Below, piece by piece: positions 8,982 to 19,300 of a stretch of DNA of 64,000 nucleotides. The position numbers were made by a program, and so were the translations under genes. This stretch comes from an uncultured Maribacter sp. (GTDB lineage: Bacteria; Bacteroidota; Bacteroidia; Flavobacteriales; Flavobacteriaceae), in NCBI GenBank assembly GCA_947498505.1, contig CANMKG010000006.1:1-64000 (forward strand), written 5' to 3'. The stretch's first letter is position 1, and each line of letters begins with the position of its first letter. The notes beneath the pieces were generated by a model. That model did no database searches. It was not told the origin of the DNA and saw only the letters and a list, made by a program, of their open reading frames with translations.

Positions 8982-10667
8982 ATGAGTGATGCGCCTAAGT
9001 CTCTTAATTTTATAGAGCATATTGTTGAAGAAGACCTTAAAAATGGCTTTCCAAAGGAGGATTTAAGGTTTCGTTTTCCACCTGAACCTAATGGATATTT
9101 ACACATTGGACACGCAAGCTCTATTTGCTTAAATTTTGGTCTAGGTTTAAGTTATAACGCTCCAGTAAATCTTAGGTTTGATGACACAAATCCGGCAAAA
9201 GAGGAACAGGAGTTTGTAGATGCGATAAAAAAAGATGTAGAATGGTTGGGGTATCAATGGGATACCGAAAGGTATGCTTCGGATTATTTTCAACAATTGT
9301 ATGATTGGGCAGTGAATCTGATTAAGGAAGGAAAAGCATATGTTGATGAGCAATCTTCAGAGGAAATGGCAAAACAAAAAGGCACACCAACGGAAGCTGG
9401 AGTAGAAAGCCCATATAGAAATAGGTCTGTTGATGAAAATTTAAGACTGTTTGAGGCCATGAAAAACGGTGATTTTAAAGAGGGGTCACATGTTTTGAGA
9501 GCTAAAATTGATATGACATCTTCGAATATGCTGATGCGTGATCCAATTATTTATAGAATACTACATAAGGCTCATCACAGAACTAATACCGATTGGTGTA
9601 TTTACCCAATGTATGATTGGACTCATGGAGAGAGTGATTATATAGAACAGGTTTCTCACTCGTTTTGTACACTTGAATTTGCAATGCATAGAGAGTTATA
9701 CGATTGGTTTTTGGATCAAGTTTATGACAGTACAAAGGTGAGACCAAAGCAACGAGAGTTCGCTAGAAGAAATTTGAGTCATACGGTTGTAAGTAAACGT
9801 AAACTTGCACAATTGGTTGAAAGTGGCATTGTTAATGGCTGGGATGATCCCAGAATGCCAACAATTTCTGGTTTACGAAGAAGAGGATATTCACCAGAGT
9901 CTATCAGGAATTTTGCTGATACTATTGGTATTGCTAAACGTGATAATTTAATTGACGTTTCGTTGTTGGAATTTCAGGTGCGTAATCATTTAAATAAGGT
10001 TGCGCCAAGGGTTATGGGTGTGTTGGATCCAGTTAAGGTTGTGATTACGAATTATCCTGAAGGTGAAGAAGAATGGTTAGATGCTGAAAATAATCCTGAG
10101 GATGATAGTGCGGGCTCAAGAAAGATTCCTTTTTCTAAGGAAATATATATAGAGAAGGAGGATTTTAGAGAAGAGGCTAATAAAAAGTTTTTTAGGTTAA
10201 AATTAGGCAAGGAAGTTCGCTTAAAGAATGCTTATATAATTAAAGCAGAGAGTTGCACAAAAGATACCGATGGGAATATTACTGAAATTCAATGTACATA
10301 TGACCCTAAAAGTAAAAGTGGTAGTGGAACAGAAGAAAGTTTGCGAAAAGTAAAGGGGACACTTCATTGGGTATCTATTAGTCATGCATTGGAAGCTGAA
10401 GTAAGATTATATGATCGCTTGTTTACTGACGAGAGTCCAGATACGCATAAGGATAAAGATTTTATGGAATTTGTAAACCCAAATTCTTTAGAGGTTATTA
10501 CTGGATTTTTAGAACCTAGTTTAAAAGAAGCAAAAGCAGGAGATCAAATGCAGTTTCAAAGACTAGGATATTTTTGTGTGGATCCGGATACTTCTGAGGA
10601 TAAATTGGTTTTCAACAAAACGGTTGGATTGAGAGATACTTGGGCAAAAATTGAGGAAAAAAAATAG
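8982..10667 (+). CDS. glnS: Glutamine--tRNA ligase
   Basis: This class I aminoacyl-tRNA synthetase charges tRNA-Gln directly with glutamine in the cytoplasm. The signature HIGH is at residues 41-44 within PPEPNGYLHIGHASS, followed by LRFDDTNP. The second ATP-site motif appears as VVSKRKL, and the C-terminal anticodon-binding barrel is complete through FNKTVGLRDTW. At 561 residues it has the normal bacterial length. I chose ATG at 8982 (MSDAPKSLNF) because E. coli GlnRS begins at the equivalent place; ATG at 8973 is the alternative. It is monocistronic and divergent from the T9SS locus. gltX at 14690-16195 is present too, as expected for an organism with both Glx synthetases. Confidence 0.97.
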   Translation: MSDAPKSLNFIEHIVEEDLKNGFPKEDLRFRFPPEPNGYLHIGHASSICLNFGLGLSYNAPVNLRFDDTNPAKEEQEFVDAIKKDVEWLGYQWDTERYASDYFQQLYDWAVNLIKEGKAYVDEQSSEEMAKQKGTPTEAGVESPYRNRSVDENLRLFEAMKNGDFKEGSHVLRAKIDMTSSNMLMRDPIIYRILHKAHHRTNTDWCIYPMYDWTHGESDYIEQVSHSFCTLEFAMHRELYDWFLDQVYDSTKVRPKQREFARRNLSHTVVSKRKLAQLVESGIVNGWDDPRMPTISGLRRRGYSPESIRNFADTIGIAKRDNLIDVSLLEFQVRNHLNKVAPRVMGVLDPVKVVITNYPEGEEEWLDAENNPEDDSAGSRKIPFSKEIYIEKEDFREEANKKFFRLKLGKEVRLKNAYIIKAESCTKDTDGNITEIQCTYDPKSKSGSGTEESLRKVKGTLHWVSISHALEAEVRLYDRLFTDESPDTHKDKDFMEFVNPNSLEVITGFLEPSLKEAKAGDQMQFQRLGYFCVDPDTSEDKLVFNKTVGLRDTWAKIEEKK

Positions 10668-10880
10668 TATAAATAATATTTATCGTTTAATTTATATCAA
10701 TCGGTATTTTCTATTTTATCAGGCTGTTTTAAAGCTGTTTTAAGGCCGTTTTTTTTGTTAGAAATACATTGAGATGTTTTGCGAAAAAGTAGTTGAATAA
10801 TCCAACTAAAATCGAAATTTAGGATTTTCGTGTATGGAACGATGAATATACTCGTCTTATAAAGGAAAATTACTTAAAGA

Positions 10881-12158
10881 ATGAAAAAGATATTTTTTTT
10901 ATGTTTTTTTTCTATTGGTGTTTTACTTTATTCTCAGAATCAGAAAATTTCTGAAATACAATTTTCTGGTTTAAAGAAAACCAAAGAAACTTTTCTTCGT
11001 CGTTTAATAAAGGTTAAAACAAATGTTCCGTATGATTCCGTTTTGGTTGTAAAGGATATTGAACGACTAAAAAGATTGCCGGGAATTGCTAATGCTGATT
11101 TTTCCTTAGAAAAAAAACCAGAAGGTATTATTGTAAATTATCTTATAGAAGAAAACTTTACAATTATTCCAGGCCTTCGAATAGCTACTGCAAATGATGG
11201 AAGTTTTGCGTATAGAGTTTCTGTTTTTGAATTTAACTTTTTAGGAAACAATCAGATAATTGGTGGATTTTACGAAAAGAATGTTTTCAATTCTTACGGA
11301 GCTTTTTGGGAACACCCTTTTTTATTTAGTGATAAAGTTGGAATTGGATTTAATTATCAAAACGTTACAACTCAGGAGCCAGTTTTTTTTCAGGAAGGAG
11401 ATAAGGATTATCGGTTTAACTCAGAAATGTTTGAGGGTAAGTTTTTGTTTTCTTTTGATTTTAATAATGAGGCGGAGCTAGGTGCTGTTTATGTTAAGGA
11501 AGCATATAATTTTGAAGCGGAAAACCCCATTCCAGATAAGCCATTATCGCTTAATGCAGACAAACTTATTTATAAAGCTGGATATAGGTATGTAGACTTA
11601 GATATTAATTATCAATATCTAGATGGAATTAGTAGTGAATTCACTGGGCAATATATTCAGTTTTTGAATGGAGACGAATCAGGAAATGAGTTTTTAAATT
11701 CTTTTTTCTCGCTTAGAAATGATTTTATTTACTATAAAAAAGTTAAGGAAAAAGGTAATTGGGCTAGTAGGTTGCGTTTGGCAGCTGCTTTTGGAAATGA
11801 AGATTCACCTTTTGCACCTTTTACATTAGATAATCAATTAAATGTTAGAGGTGTTGGAAATACCGTTGATCGCGGAACTGCTGCAATAGTTCTTAATACA
11901 GAATATAGACATACATTTTATGAAAAAGGTTGGTTTGTAGTTCAAGGAAATGCTTTTATAGATGCGGGTTCTTGGAGAACACCTGGAGAGAATTTTTCTC
12001 AATTGTTTGAGGGTTCTGCGACAAAATTTTATCCAGGAATAGGGTTTCGCTTAATCCACAAGAGAATATTTAATGCAGTATTCCGATTAGATTACGGTTT
12101 TGGTATTGGTTCCAATGCAACTAACGGAATTGTTTTTGGTATTGGACAATATTTTTAA
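10881..12158 (+). CDS. Short BamA/TamA-like Omp85 outer membrane protein with one POTRA domain
   Basis: The protein has a signal peptide (MKKIFFLCFFSIGVLLYSQ), then one POTRA-like domain at about residues 20-95 (KISEIQFSGLKKTKETFLRR and GIANADFSLEKK). A beta barrel follows and ends in aromatic GIGQYF, as outer-membrane barrels do. The Omp85-type motif region VRGVGNTVDRGTAAIVLN is present. BamA usually has five POTRAs and ~800 residues, so this 425-residue protein is not the main BamA. It could be a TamA-like assembly factor or a dedicated translocator. It stands alone, with a terminator hairpin directly downstream. Confidence 0.78.
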   Translation: MKKIFFLCFFSIGVLLYSQNQKISEIQFSGLKKTKETFLRRLIKVKTNVPYDSVLVVKDIERLKRLPGIANADFSLEKKPEGIIVNYLIEENFTIIPGLRIATANDGSFAYRVSVFEFNFLGNNQIIGGFYEKNVFNSYGAFWEHPFLFSDKVGIGFNYQNVTTQEPVFFQEGDKDYRFNSEMFEGKFLFSFDFNNEAELGAVYVKEAYNFEAENPIPDKPLSLNADKLIYKAGYRYVDLDINYQYLDGISSEFTGQYIQFLNGDESGNEFLNSFFSLRNDFIYYKKVKEKGNWASRLRLAAAFGNEDSPFAPFTLDNQLNVRGVGNTVDRGTAAIVLNTEYRHTFYEKGWFVVQGNAFIDAGSWRTPGENFSQLFEGSATKFYPGIGFRLIHKRIFNAVFRLDYGFGIGSNATNGIVFGIGQYF

Positions 12159-12180
12159 AGAATATGTTTTGAGAAATAAA

Positions 12181-12210
12181 AAGGCGTTAATTTTAATTAG
12201 CGCCTTTTTT
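12181..12210 (+). terminator. Intrinsic terminator after the Omp85 gene
   Basis: Arms AAGGCGTTAATT (12181-12192) and AATTAGCGCCTT (12195-12206) pair with one G-T wobble and are followed by a T run. It lies 22 bases after the stop at 12158. Confidence 0.85.
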
Positions 12211-12343
12211 ATGATGACTGTTTAACCTCAAGGCAAGTTTTATGGTAGACTTTTCACCATAATGGTTTTTAATATTTTGCGCTGGTCTAACTGGACTACT
12301 TGTTTTTTATTTACTGGATTACTTTAATAGTCCATGATTATAT

Positions 12344-12351
12344 TAATTTTG
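12344..12351 (+). promoter_or_regulatory. -7 element (TAATTTTG) upstream of the GNAT gene
   Basis: An exact TAnnTTTG match, 23 bases before the ATG at 12375. A 7-bp dyad (TGGACTA 12292-12298 with TAGTCCA 12328-12334) lies just upstream and could be an operator; this is weak. Confidence 0.45.
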
Positions 12352-12374
12352 TGATATTAAAGCAATATAATAAG

Positions 12375-12908
12375 ATGGAAAACAGTAAAATAGCTATAAA
12401 ACAGGCAACAGTTAAGGATGCCGTATCCATAGCTCTTTTAGGAAGGATTACGTTTACTGAAGCTTTTGGAGGCCTGTTTTCAGAAAAGAATGATTTATTA
12501 AACTATTTGGAACGAACTTTTTCAGTTCAAAAAATTAAAGAAGGAATACAAAAGGAGAATAATGTTTTTTTTATCGCTTTTCTAGATGAACTTCCAGTAG
12601 GCTATGGCAAGTTGAAATTACATTCAGAGAGCGAGTTCTTGGAGGGTGAAAATGTATGTCAGCTTCAGAAAATATATGTTTTGCAAGATTTTCTTTCGCT
12701 TGGAATAGGTAAAGAATTACATAATACGCTGTTAAAAATAGCGATTGATAAAAAGTATGATTCTATTTGGTTGTCCGTTTTAGAAAGCAATCAAAGAGCT
12801 ATTGATTTTTATTTAAAAAGTGATTATCAAAGTGTTGGCATGCATAAATATACTATAGGAAGAGAGGATTTTGAATTTTATGTGATGCACAAAAAACTTA
12901 AACAATAG
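12375..12908 (+). CDS. GNAT-family N-acetyltransferase
   Basis: A 177-residue protein with the GNAT fold. The central strand and acetyl-CoA pyrophosphate loop are visible as QLQKIYVLQDFLSLGIGKEL (motif A, x-x-G-x-G/A), followed by SVLESNQRAIDFYLKSDY (motif B: Asn, then Ala-x-x-x-Tyr). It would transfer an acetyl group from acetyl-CoA to an amine; the substrate cannot be told, though RimI/PhnO-like small proteins are similar. ATG at 12375 was chosen because a promoter element lies at 12344-12351, which excludes the upstream TTG start at 12300. The DUF1272 gene begins 3 bases after the stop, so the pair is probably one transcript. Confidence 0.85.
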   Translation: MENSKIAIKQATVKDAVSIALLGRITFTEAFGGLFSEKNDLLNYLERTFSVQKIKEGIQKENNVFFIAFLDELPVGYGKLKLHSESEFLEGENVCQLQKIYVLQDFLSLGIGKELHNTLLKIAIDKKYDSIWLSVLESNQRAIDFYLKSDYQSVGMHKYTIGREDFEFYVMHKKLKQ

Positions 12909-12911
12909 ATT

Positions 12912-13202
12912 ATGCTAGAAATAAGACCCACTTGCGAAAATTGCAATAAGCCCTTGAGTCCTGATAGTACAGAAGCAATGATTTGTACATATGAGTGTAC
13001 TTTTTGTATTGAATGTGTAGATACAATTCTTCATAATGTTTGTCCCAATTGTGGTGGTGGTTTTGAGCGCAGACCAATACGACCAAAGGATAGGTTAGCA
13101 AAAAGTAAACCAAGCAAAGTGGTTGTTCATAAACCTGTAAATAGAGAAGAGTTTAAACCTCTACTGGAAAAACTAAAAAATATAGAACCGCATAAAAGAT
13201 AA
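12912..13202 (+). CDS. DUF1272 zinc-ribbon protein
   Basis: A 96-residue protein that begins MLEIRPTCENCNKPLSPDS and carries paired cysteines (CENC, CTYEC, CIEC, CPNC). This is the DUF1272 pattern, probably binding two zinc ions. The C-terminal third is basic and Lys/Pro-rich (RRPIRPKDRLAKSKPSK) and looks unstructured; it extends beyond the usual short family members. Function is unknown. It is cotranscribed with the GNAT gene and ends just before a strong bidirectional terminator. Confidence 0.85.
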   Translation: MLEIRPTCENCNKPLSPDSTEAMICTYECTFCIECVDTILHNVCPNCGGGFERRPIRPKDRLAKSKPSKVVVHKPVNREEFKPLLEKLKNIEPHKR

Positions 13203-13220
13203 CATGCATAAGTAATAATA

Positions 13221-13258
13221 AAAAGGTCCGTTTAAAATAAGCTTTAAACGGACCTTTT
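13221..13258. terminator. Bidirectional terminator between convergent genes
   Basis: A perfect 16-bp stem (13221-13236 with 13243-13258; core GGTCCGTTTAAA) has a 6-base loop and A/T tracts on both sides. It serves both DUF1272 (plus) and the SPFH gene (minus). Confidence 0.92.
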
Positions 13259-13276
13259 TTATTAAACGGATTTTAA

Positions 13277-14236
13277 TTAACTATTGTCAGAAGGCTTTGT
13301 TTTTTTACTTACAATTCCTTTTTTGGCATTTTGCTCTTTCATTGCTTCTCCTATTTGGTTGGATGCAGTAAAAGATGCAATCATGTTATTTAACATATCG
13401 CTACCTGCTTGAGGCGAATTTGGCAAAAGAATTAAATTAGAGTTAGTTTCTTCTCCAATGGATTGTAGTGTATCGTAGTGTTGCGTAACAACGATTAGGG
13501 CAGAAGCTTCTTGCGAATTTATTCCAACCTTGTTCAGTACTTCCACGGACTCTTCTAATCCACGTGCAATTTCTCTACGTTGATCTGCGATACCTTGTCC
13601 CTGTAGACGCTTACTTTCTGCTTCCGCTTTTGCTTTTTCGACAATTAAGATACGAGCAGCATCACCTTCAAACTGAGCGGCAATTTTTTCACGCTCAGAA
13701 GCATTGATACGGTTCATTGCTTCTTTTACTTGAGAATCAGGGTCAATATCGGTTACCAGAGTTTTAATAATGTCAAAACCATAGTTAATCATTGCTTCTT
13801 GAAGTTCCGATTTTACTGCAATTGCAATATCATCTTTCTTAACAAACACATCATCCAATTTCATTTTTGGAACCTCTGCACGCACAACATCAAAAACATA
13901 AGATGTTATTTGATCATGCGGATATTCTAGTTTATAGAAAGCGTCATAAACTTTATCTTTAATAACAACATATTGTACAGATACTTTTAGTTTTACAAAA
14001 ACATCGTCTAATGTTTTGGTCTCTACAATAACATCTAGTTGTTGGATTTTGAGACTTAATCTACCTGCTATTCTTTGTACTAGCGGAACTTTGAATTGTA
14101 TACCAGATTGTCTAACACTACTATATTTACCAAAAGTTTCTATGATAACAGCTGTTTGTTGCTTAACAATAAAAACAAAAGAAAATATTAGTATTATTAA
14201 TATAATTACTATGGGCACTATGTAAATTAGGTTCAT
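13277..14236 (-). CDS. SPFH/Band 7 (stomatin-like) membrane protein
   Basis: The 319-residue protein begins with one membrane segment (residues 3-26, IVIILIILIFSFVFIVKQQ). An SPFH/Band 7 domain follows (IIETFGKYSSVRQSGIQFKV, VKLKVSVQYVV, DEVRAEVPKM-like region). A coiled coil rich in Ala/Glu (EREKIAAQFEGDAARILIVE) and a Gln/Asn-rich C-terminus complete it. Proteins of this class oligomerise into membrane microdomain scaffolds and often associate with proteases or secretion machinery. The sequence resembles plant HIR/prohibitin-like members and E. coli QmcA in plan. It is a single gene on the minus strand; its partner is not evident. Confidence 0.88.
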   Translation of the reverse strand: MNLIYIVPIVIILIILIFSFVFIVKQQTAVIIETFGKYSSVRQSGIQFKVPLVQRIAGRLSLKIQQLDVIVETKTLDDVFVKLKVSVQYVVIKDKVYDAFYKLEYPHDQITSYVFDVVRAEVPKMKLDDVFVKKDDIAIAVKSELQEAMINYGFDIIKTLVTDIDPDSQVKEAMNRINASEREKIAAQFEGDAARILIVEKAKAEAESKRLQGQGIADQRREIARGLEESVEVLNKVGINSQEASALIVVTQHYDTLQSIGEETNSNLILLPNSPQAGSDMLNNMIASFTASNQIGEAMKEQNAKKGIVSKKTKPSDNS

Positions 14237-14350
14237 AAATTTAATTTTAAAGATTAAGATGAAAGTACAAAGTCTTTTTTATATGTGTATATTATTTATG
14301 AGGTTTGTTACAAAAACTACTCGTATTTATGCAAAATAAATGGTTGAATT

Positions 14351-14689
14351 ATGATAAACTACAACGGTAAAAGGTTTAGGGTAAAGCAGAACTCTGATAA
14401 TGGAGAATTGTCTTCGGATACTATTTTTGAGTATGCTCAACAAAATAACATGGTATTCTGTTTATATAAGGGAGAAACAGTTCAAAAAGGGCAATTACTA
14501 GGAATAGTAAATTCGGATGGAAGCATTAACATGGCATATCAACAAATCAACCAAAAGGGGGAGTTGTTAACTGGTACTTGCGTATCTAAACCTGAAGTCA
14601 TGAAAAATGGAAAAATTCGGTTATACGAATCTTGGAAATGGACCTCGGGTGATTATACAGAAGGCAGCTCTATTTTGGAAGAAATATGA
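14351..14689 (+). CDS. Conserved small protein with MORN-like beta strands, function unknown
   Basis: A 112-residue protein that starts MINYNGKRFRVKQNSDNGEL and continues with short strands joined by Gly turns (GQLLGIVNSDGSINMAYQQI, GKIRLYESWKWTSGD). I recall similar flavobacterial proteins that carry a misleading N-acetylglutamate synthase name; no GNAT or kinase motif is visible here. There is no signal peptide. The stop codon TGA (14687-14689) directly abuts the gltX stop (14690-14692, opposite strand) with no space for a terminator. Confidence 0.75.
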   Translation: MINYNGKRFRVKQNSDNGELSSDTIFEYAQQNNMVFCLYKGETVQKGQLLGIVNSDGSINMAYQQINQKGELLTGTCVSKPEVMKNGKIRLYESWKWTSGDYTEGSSILEEI

Positions 14690-16195
14690 CTACAAAGTGG
14701 CAATTGCTTTTTTAATTCTTTCAAGACTTTCTGCTTTTCCAATTAAAGCGATAATGTCAAAAAGGTGAGGGCCTTTCATATCACCAACAATAATAAGACG
14801 AAGTGGAGGCATAACCTTTCCAAAAGAAAGTTCTTTTTCTCCAATCCAGTTTTTAACAATTGCTTCAACATTTTCTGAAGTAAAATCTGAAATACTTTCA
14901 ATTACTTCAAATACCTGTTGCATAATGTCAGGAGTACCTGCTTTCCATTGTTTTTTAACAGCTTTTTCGTTATAGCTTTGGGGTGCAACAAAAAAGTAAT
15001 CACCAAGACCCCATAAATCTCCAATAAATACAGCTCTTTCTTTGATTAAAGTAACAACTTGTTCAATATAGGTGGTTTCTAAAAGTTGAGGTAAAACTTC
15101 TTTGCTGCTTAGAATATTCAAAAATGAATCAGCAACAGTTTTTACATCAGCATGTTGTAAATAATGTTGATTGTACCATTTGGTTTTGTCAGGGTCAAAT
15201 CGAGCGCCAGACTTGTTTACCCGTTCCAGACTAAACTCGTTTATTAATTCTTCAAGTGAGAATATTTCTTGTTCTGTCCCAGGATTCCAACCAAGCAAAG
15301 CTAAAAAGTTAACAACGGCTTCTGGAAAATAACCGGTTTCTTTATAACCAACAGATTCATTCCATGACAAAGGAAAAACTGGAAACCCTAATTTTTCACC
15401 ATCACGTTTGCTTAGTTTTCCTTTACCAACAGGTTTCATAATTAGTGGTAAATGAGCAAATTGTGGCGCTTGCCATTCAAAAGCATCGTATAATTGTTGA
15501 TGAAGGGCCAATGATGGTAACCATTCTTCTCCTCGGATAACATGGGTTATTTCCATTAAATGATCATCAACAATATTTGCTAGGTGATATGTTGGCATTC
15601 CATCACTCTTATATAAAACCTTATCATCTAGAATATTGGTATCTATTTCAATATTTCCTCGAATTATATCGGTTAGCTGAAGTTTTTGATCTTGAGGAGT
15701 TTTAAATCTAATTACATAAGGAACACCATCATTTAATTTTTTATTAATTTCATCATCGCTGAGTGATAATGAGTTGTCTAACTTTAATCTGTTGTGCCAA
15801 TTGTATATAAATGTTTTCCCTTTTGATTCGTGGTCTTTTCTGTGAAAGTCAAGTTTTTCAGCGGTATCAAAGGCGTAGTAAGCTAGTCCTTTTTGAATAA
15901 GTTCATCGGCATATTTTTTGTAAAGATGTTTACGTTCACTTTGTCGGTATGGACCAAATTTTCCTTCTTTACTCGGGCCTTCATCAAAAGGAATGTTACA
16001 CCAATTAAGTGCATCAACAATATACTTTTCAGCACCGTCTACATATCTGTTTTGATCTGTATCTTCAATTCTTAAAATAAAGTCACCTCCGTTTTTTTTG
16101 GCAAAAAGGTAATTAAACAATGCGGTTCTAACACCCCCAATATGTAATGGACCAGTTGGACTAGGAGCAAATCTAACGCGAACTTTTTGTGACAT
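14690..16195 (-). CDS. gltX: Glutamate--tRNA ligase
   Basis: A class I synthetase charging tRNA-Glu. The ATP-site HIGH motif appears as HIGG (residues 18-21 in FAPSPTGPLHIGGVRTALFN), and the second motif as GKLSKRDGEK. GTEQEIFSLEELI and the C-terminal anticodon-binding helical domain are intact. It has 501 residues. I chose ATG at 16195 (MSQKVRVRFAPSP) because the motif spacing fits and residues upstream (MQPKFSV) are not conserved in the family. It is a single minus-strand gene, convergent with the small gene at 14351. Confidence 0.96.
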   Translation of the reverse strand: MSQKVRVRFAPSPTGPLHIGGVRTALFNYLFAKKNGGDFILRIEDTDQNRYVDGAEKYIVDALNWCNIPFDEGPSKEGKFGPYRQSERKHLYKKYADELIQKGLAYYAFDTAEKLDFHRKDHESKGKTFIYNWHNRLKLDNSLSLSDDEINKKLNDGVPYVIRFKTPQDQKLQLTDIIRGNIEIDTNILDDKVLYKSDGMPTYHLANIVDDHLMEITHVIRGEEWLPSLALHQQLYDAFEWQAPQFAHLPLIMKPVGKGKLSKRDGEKLGFPVFPLSWNESVGYKETGYFPEAVVNFLALLGWNPGTEQEIFSLEELINEFSLERVNKSGARFDPDKTKWYNQHYLQHADVKTVADSFLNILSSKEVLPQLLETTYIEQVVTLIKERAVFIGDLWGLGDYFFVAPQSYNEKAVKKQWKAGTPDIMQQVFEVIESISDFTSENVEAIVKNWIGEKELSFGKVMPPLRLIIVGDMKGPHLFDIIALIGKAESLERIKKAIATL

Positions 16196-16268
16196 AACAG
16201 AAAATTTAGGCTGCAAAGATAAGTAATCGGGTTGTTGATGGGATAGCTGTTGTTTAATTTTTGGACTG

Positions 16269-16300
16269 TTGTTTTAACAAATTTTTTCGTACTAAATTTG
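16269..16300 (+). promoter_or_regulatory. Promoter with both elements, upstream of DUF4175-ybeY-mnmG
   Basis: TTG at 16269-16271 and TAAATTTG at 16293-16300 are separated by 21 bases, fitting the Bacteroidetes TTG-N17-23-TAnnTTTG promoter. It lies 32 bases before the TTG start at 16332 and is the best-matching promoter I found in this window. Confidence 0.65.
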
Positions 16301-16331
16301 GCATTTCAAGTATCTTGGTAAAAAACTTTGT

Positions 16332-19300
16332 TTGAATAGCTATAATAACATATTAAACAAACTCAATAGGTTTATTAAAAAGTACTATACCAAAATGTTG
16401 GTAAAGGGTGTTTTGCTATTTATAGCTTTTGGTATGTTAAGTTTTTTCTTGTTTGTTGGAGTGGAGTTTTTTTTGTGGCTTAACTCTACGGGTAGGCTGG
16501 TATTGCTAATATGCTTGTTATTTGTTGAAGTGTTTTTGCTTTACAGGTATATACTGGTACCTATATTGTATTTAACACGGTTAAAAGCCGGAATTTCTAA
16601 TAAAGAGGCTTCTAGAATTATAGGAAAACATTTTCCTAGTGTTAATGATAAGCTGGTTAACTTGTTGGATTTAGCAAAGGATAATGCTAGCTCCGAGTTA
16701 TTGTTGGCTAGTATTGAACAACGATCAAACAAATTAGATAATGTTCCATTTACTAAGGCAGTTAATTTTAAAGATAATGTTAAGTATATTCCTTATTTAG
16801 GTATACCGTTAATTGTTTTGCTTTTACTTGGTGTCTCAGGCGGAATACAATCTTTTTTTAGTTCATACAATCGAGTGGTTAATTATAATTTGGCTTATGA
16901 ACCACCAGCGCCATTTTATTTTGAGGTTTTAAATGATAGTTTATCCGTTTATGATAACGGTTTGTTTGAACTAGAGATAAGCACTGTTGGTGAGGTAAAG
17001 CCACAGGATGTTTATATTGTTATAGATGGAGAAAAAATTGTCATGAGTGAATCTCAGGGCATTTATAAGTACACTTTTAATAAACCACTTAGTGATGCTA
17101 GATTTTATTTAGAAGGTAATAATGTGGTTTCTAAAGATTATAATTTAATTGTTATTAAAACACCTTTAATTCAAGAGTTTGAAATGCTTCTTGACTTTCC
17201 AAGTTATCTTGGTATGTTTAAAAAGGTAATTAAGGGTACGGGTAATGCTACTTTTCCTGAGGGAACCAAAGTAAGTTGGAGTGTTGTTGGAAAGAATACT
17301 CAAAAGGTTAATCTTAAGGTTAAGGATACTGTTTTTAGCTTTGTAAAGAACGCTGACAATTTTAATTATACTAGAAGGTTTTATAGTGATTTAGAGTATC
17401 AAATTCTAACATCCAATGATGATGTTAGGAATTTTGATAAGTTAAACTATAATTTTAAGGTTGTTAAGGATGCTTATCCGTCGATTAAGGTAAAAGAAAT
17501 TAACAATGATTCAATTTCATTAAATGCTGTTAATTTTACTGGAGAGATTAGCGATGATTACGGATTGACTAAACTTAAATTGGTGTACTACAATGAAAGT
17601 GATCGAGAAGATATTAAAGAAATTGTTTTAGCAAATCCGGAGTCGAATTTCGATACTTTTTATTATACATTTCCTTCTGGACTTGATTTGGAAGAAGGGA
17701 AGCAGTATAACTATTACTTCGAAGTGTTCGATAATGATGCTATTCATAACTTTAAATCTGTTAAAAGCGAAGTGTTTAGACTTTTTTTATATTCTGATAA
17801 AGAGTTGAAAAACAAAGAGTTAGATTCAAGCAAGAATGCAATTGATGATTTTAAGAATACTTTGAAGGAGAGTAAGGAACAGCAAAAGAATCTTGAAGAG
17901 ATTACTAAAGGTCAAAGGGAGAAAAAAGCTTTAAGTTTTAATGATAAAAATAATATTAAAGATTTTATTCAGAGGCAGCAACACCAAGAGCAACTTGCGG
18001 AGAAGTTTAGTAAGCAATTACATAAAAGTATTAGAGATAAAGAGAATGGAGATTTAAATGACTTGTTAAAGGAAAGACTGGAAAGACAAGAATTGGAGGC
18101 CAAAAGGAACAAACGTTTGTTGGAAGAACTTAATGAGGTTGCTGATAAGATTAATAAAGAACAGTTGGCAAAAAAGTTGGAACAATTGGCTAAGAATCAA
18201 AAGAGCAATATGCGAAATCTTGAGCAATTGTTGGAGTTGACAAAAAGGTATTACGTTTCAGAAAAAGTAAGTAAGGTAGCCCGGGATTTAAAGGAACTTG
18301 CTAAAGAACAAAAAGAGGCATCTGAGCTCTTAGATAAACAGAAGTCTTTGCAAACTCAGAAAGAGTTGAATAAACAATTTGATGCGCTAAAAAAGGAATT
18401 AAGCGAATTGAAGAAGGATAATGATAAACTTGAAAAACCTTTACCAATAAAGAATAGTGAAGAGAAACAGAATTCAATTTCTGGGGATCAAAAGGAAGCC
18501 GTGGATAAGTTGAATTCCTACGATTCAAAAGGTGCTTCTAAAAAGCAAAAATCAGCTTCTGATAAGATGAATGAAATGAGTGATTCACTTTCTCAATCTT
18601 CTGCTGGTGGAGGTGAGGATTCTATAGCTGAGGACGCTGAAATGTTAAGACAGGTATTAGATAATCTTGTGATTTTTTCGTTTAAACAAGAAAAGCTGTA
18701 CGAAGCAATTGATGTTGATAGTAATGATGGAGCTTTTGCAGAAAGGATTAAGGAACAAAAAGGTTTACGCAACCTGTTTGAACACGTAGATGATAGTTTA
18801 TTTGCACTATCACTTAGACGAGCTGAATTATCTGAGTTTGTTAATGAACAGATTAACGAGGTATATTATAATGTTGACAAGGCATTAGATAATATGGCTG
18901 AAAATAGGTCAATGCAAACTGCTTCTTACCAAAAATATGTACTTAATGCGTCTAACAGTTTGGCTGATTTTTTAGCTAAGTTGCTTGATAACATGGAACA
19001 AAGTATGAAATCTGGTAGTGGCTCTGGTGCGGGTAAAGGGTTTCAGTTACCAGATATTATAAAGGGGCAGCAAAGTTTAGGAGAGAAGATGAATGGTGCT
19101 AAACCAGGTTCCAAGGGTAATTCAGGTAAAGGAAATGGAAGTGAAGGAAAATCAGGTGAAAATGGCGATGAGGGAGGGAAGAAGAGTGGTAATGGTGATG
19201 GAAATGAGGAGGGTAAAGGAAAGGGCAAATCTGGTAAAAATGGCGATCAAGGTAAAAGTGGTAACGGGGCAGGTCTTGGAGGTCGGGGGTCTGGCGAAGG

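Noticed and set aside
10715-10760. Hairpin terminator after glnS
   Set aside because: The stretch contains direct repeats of CTGTTTTAA and a T run, but the arms do not pair convincingly.
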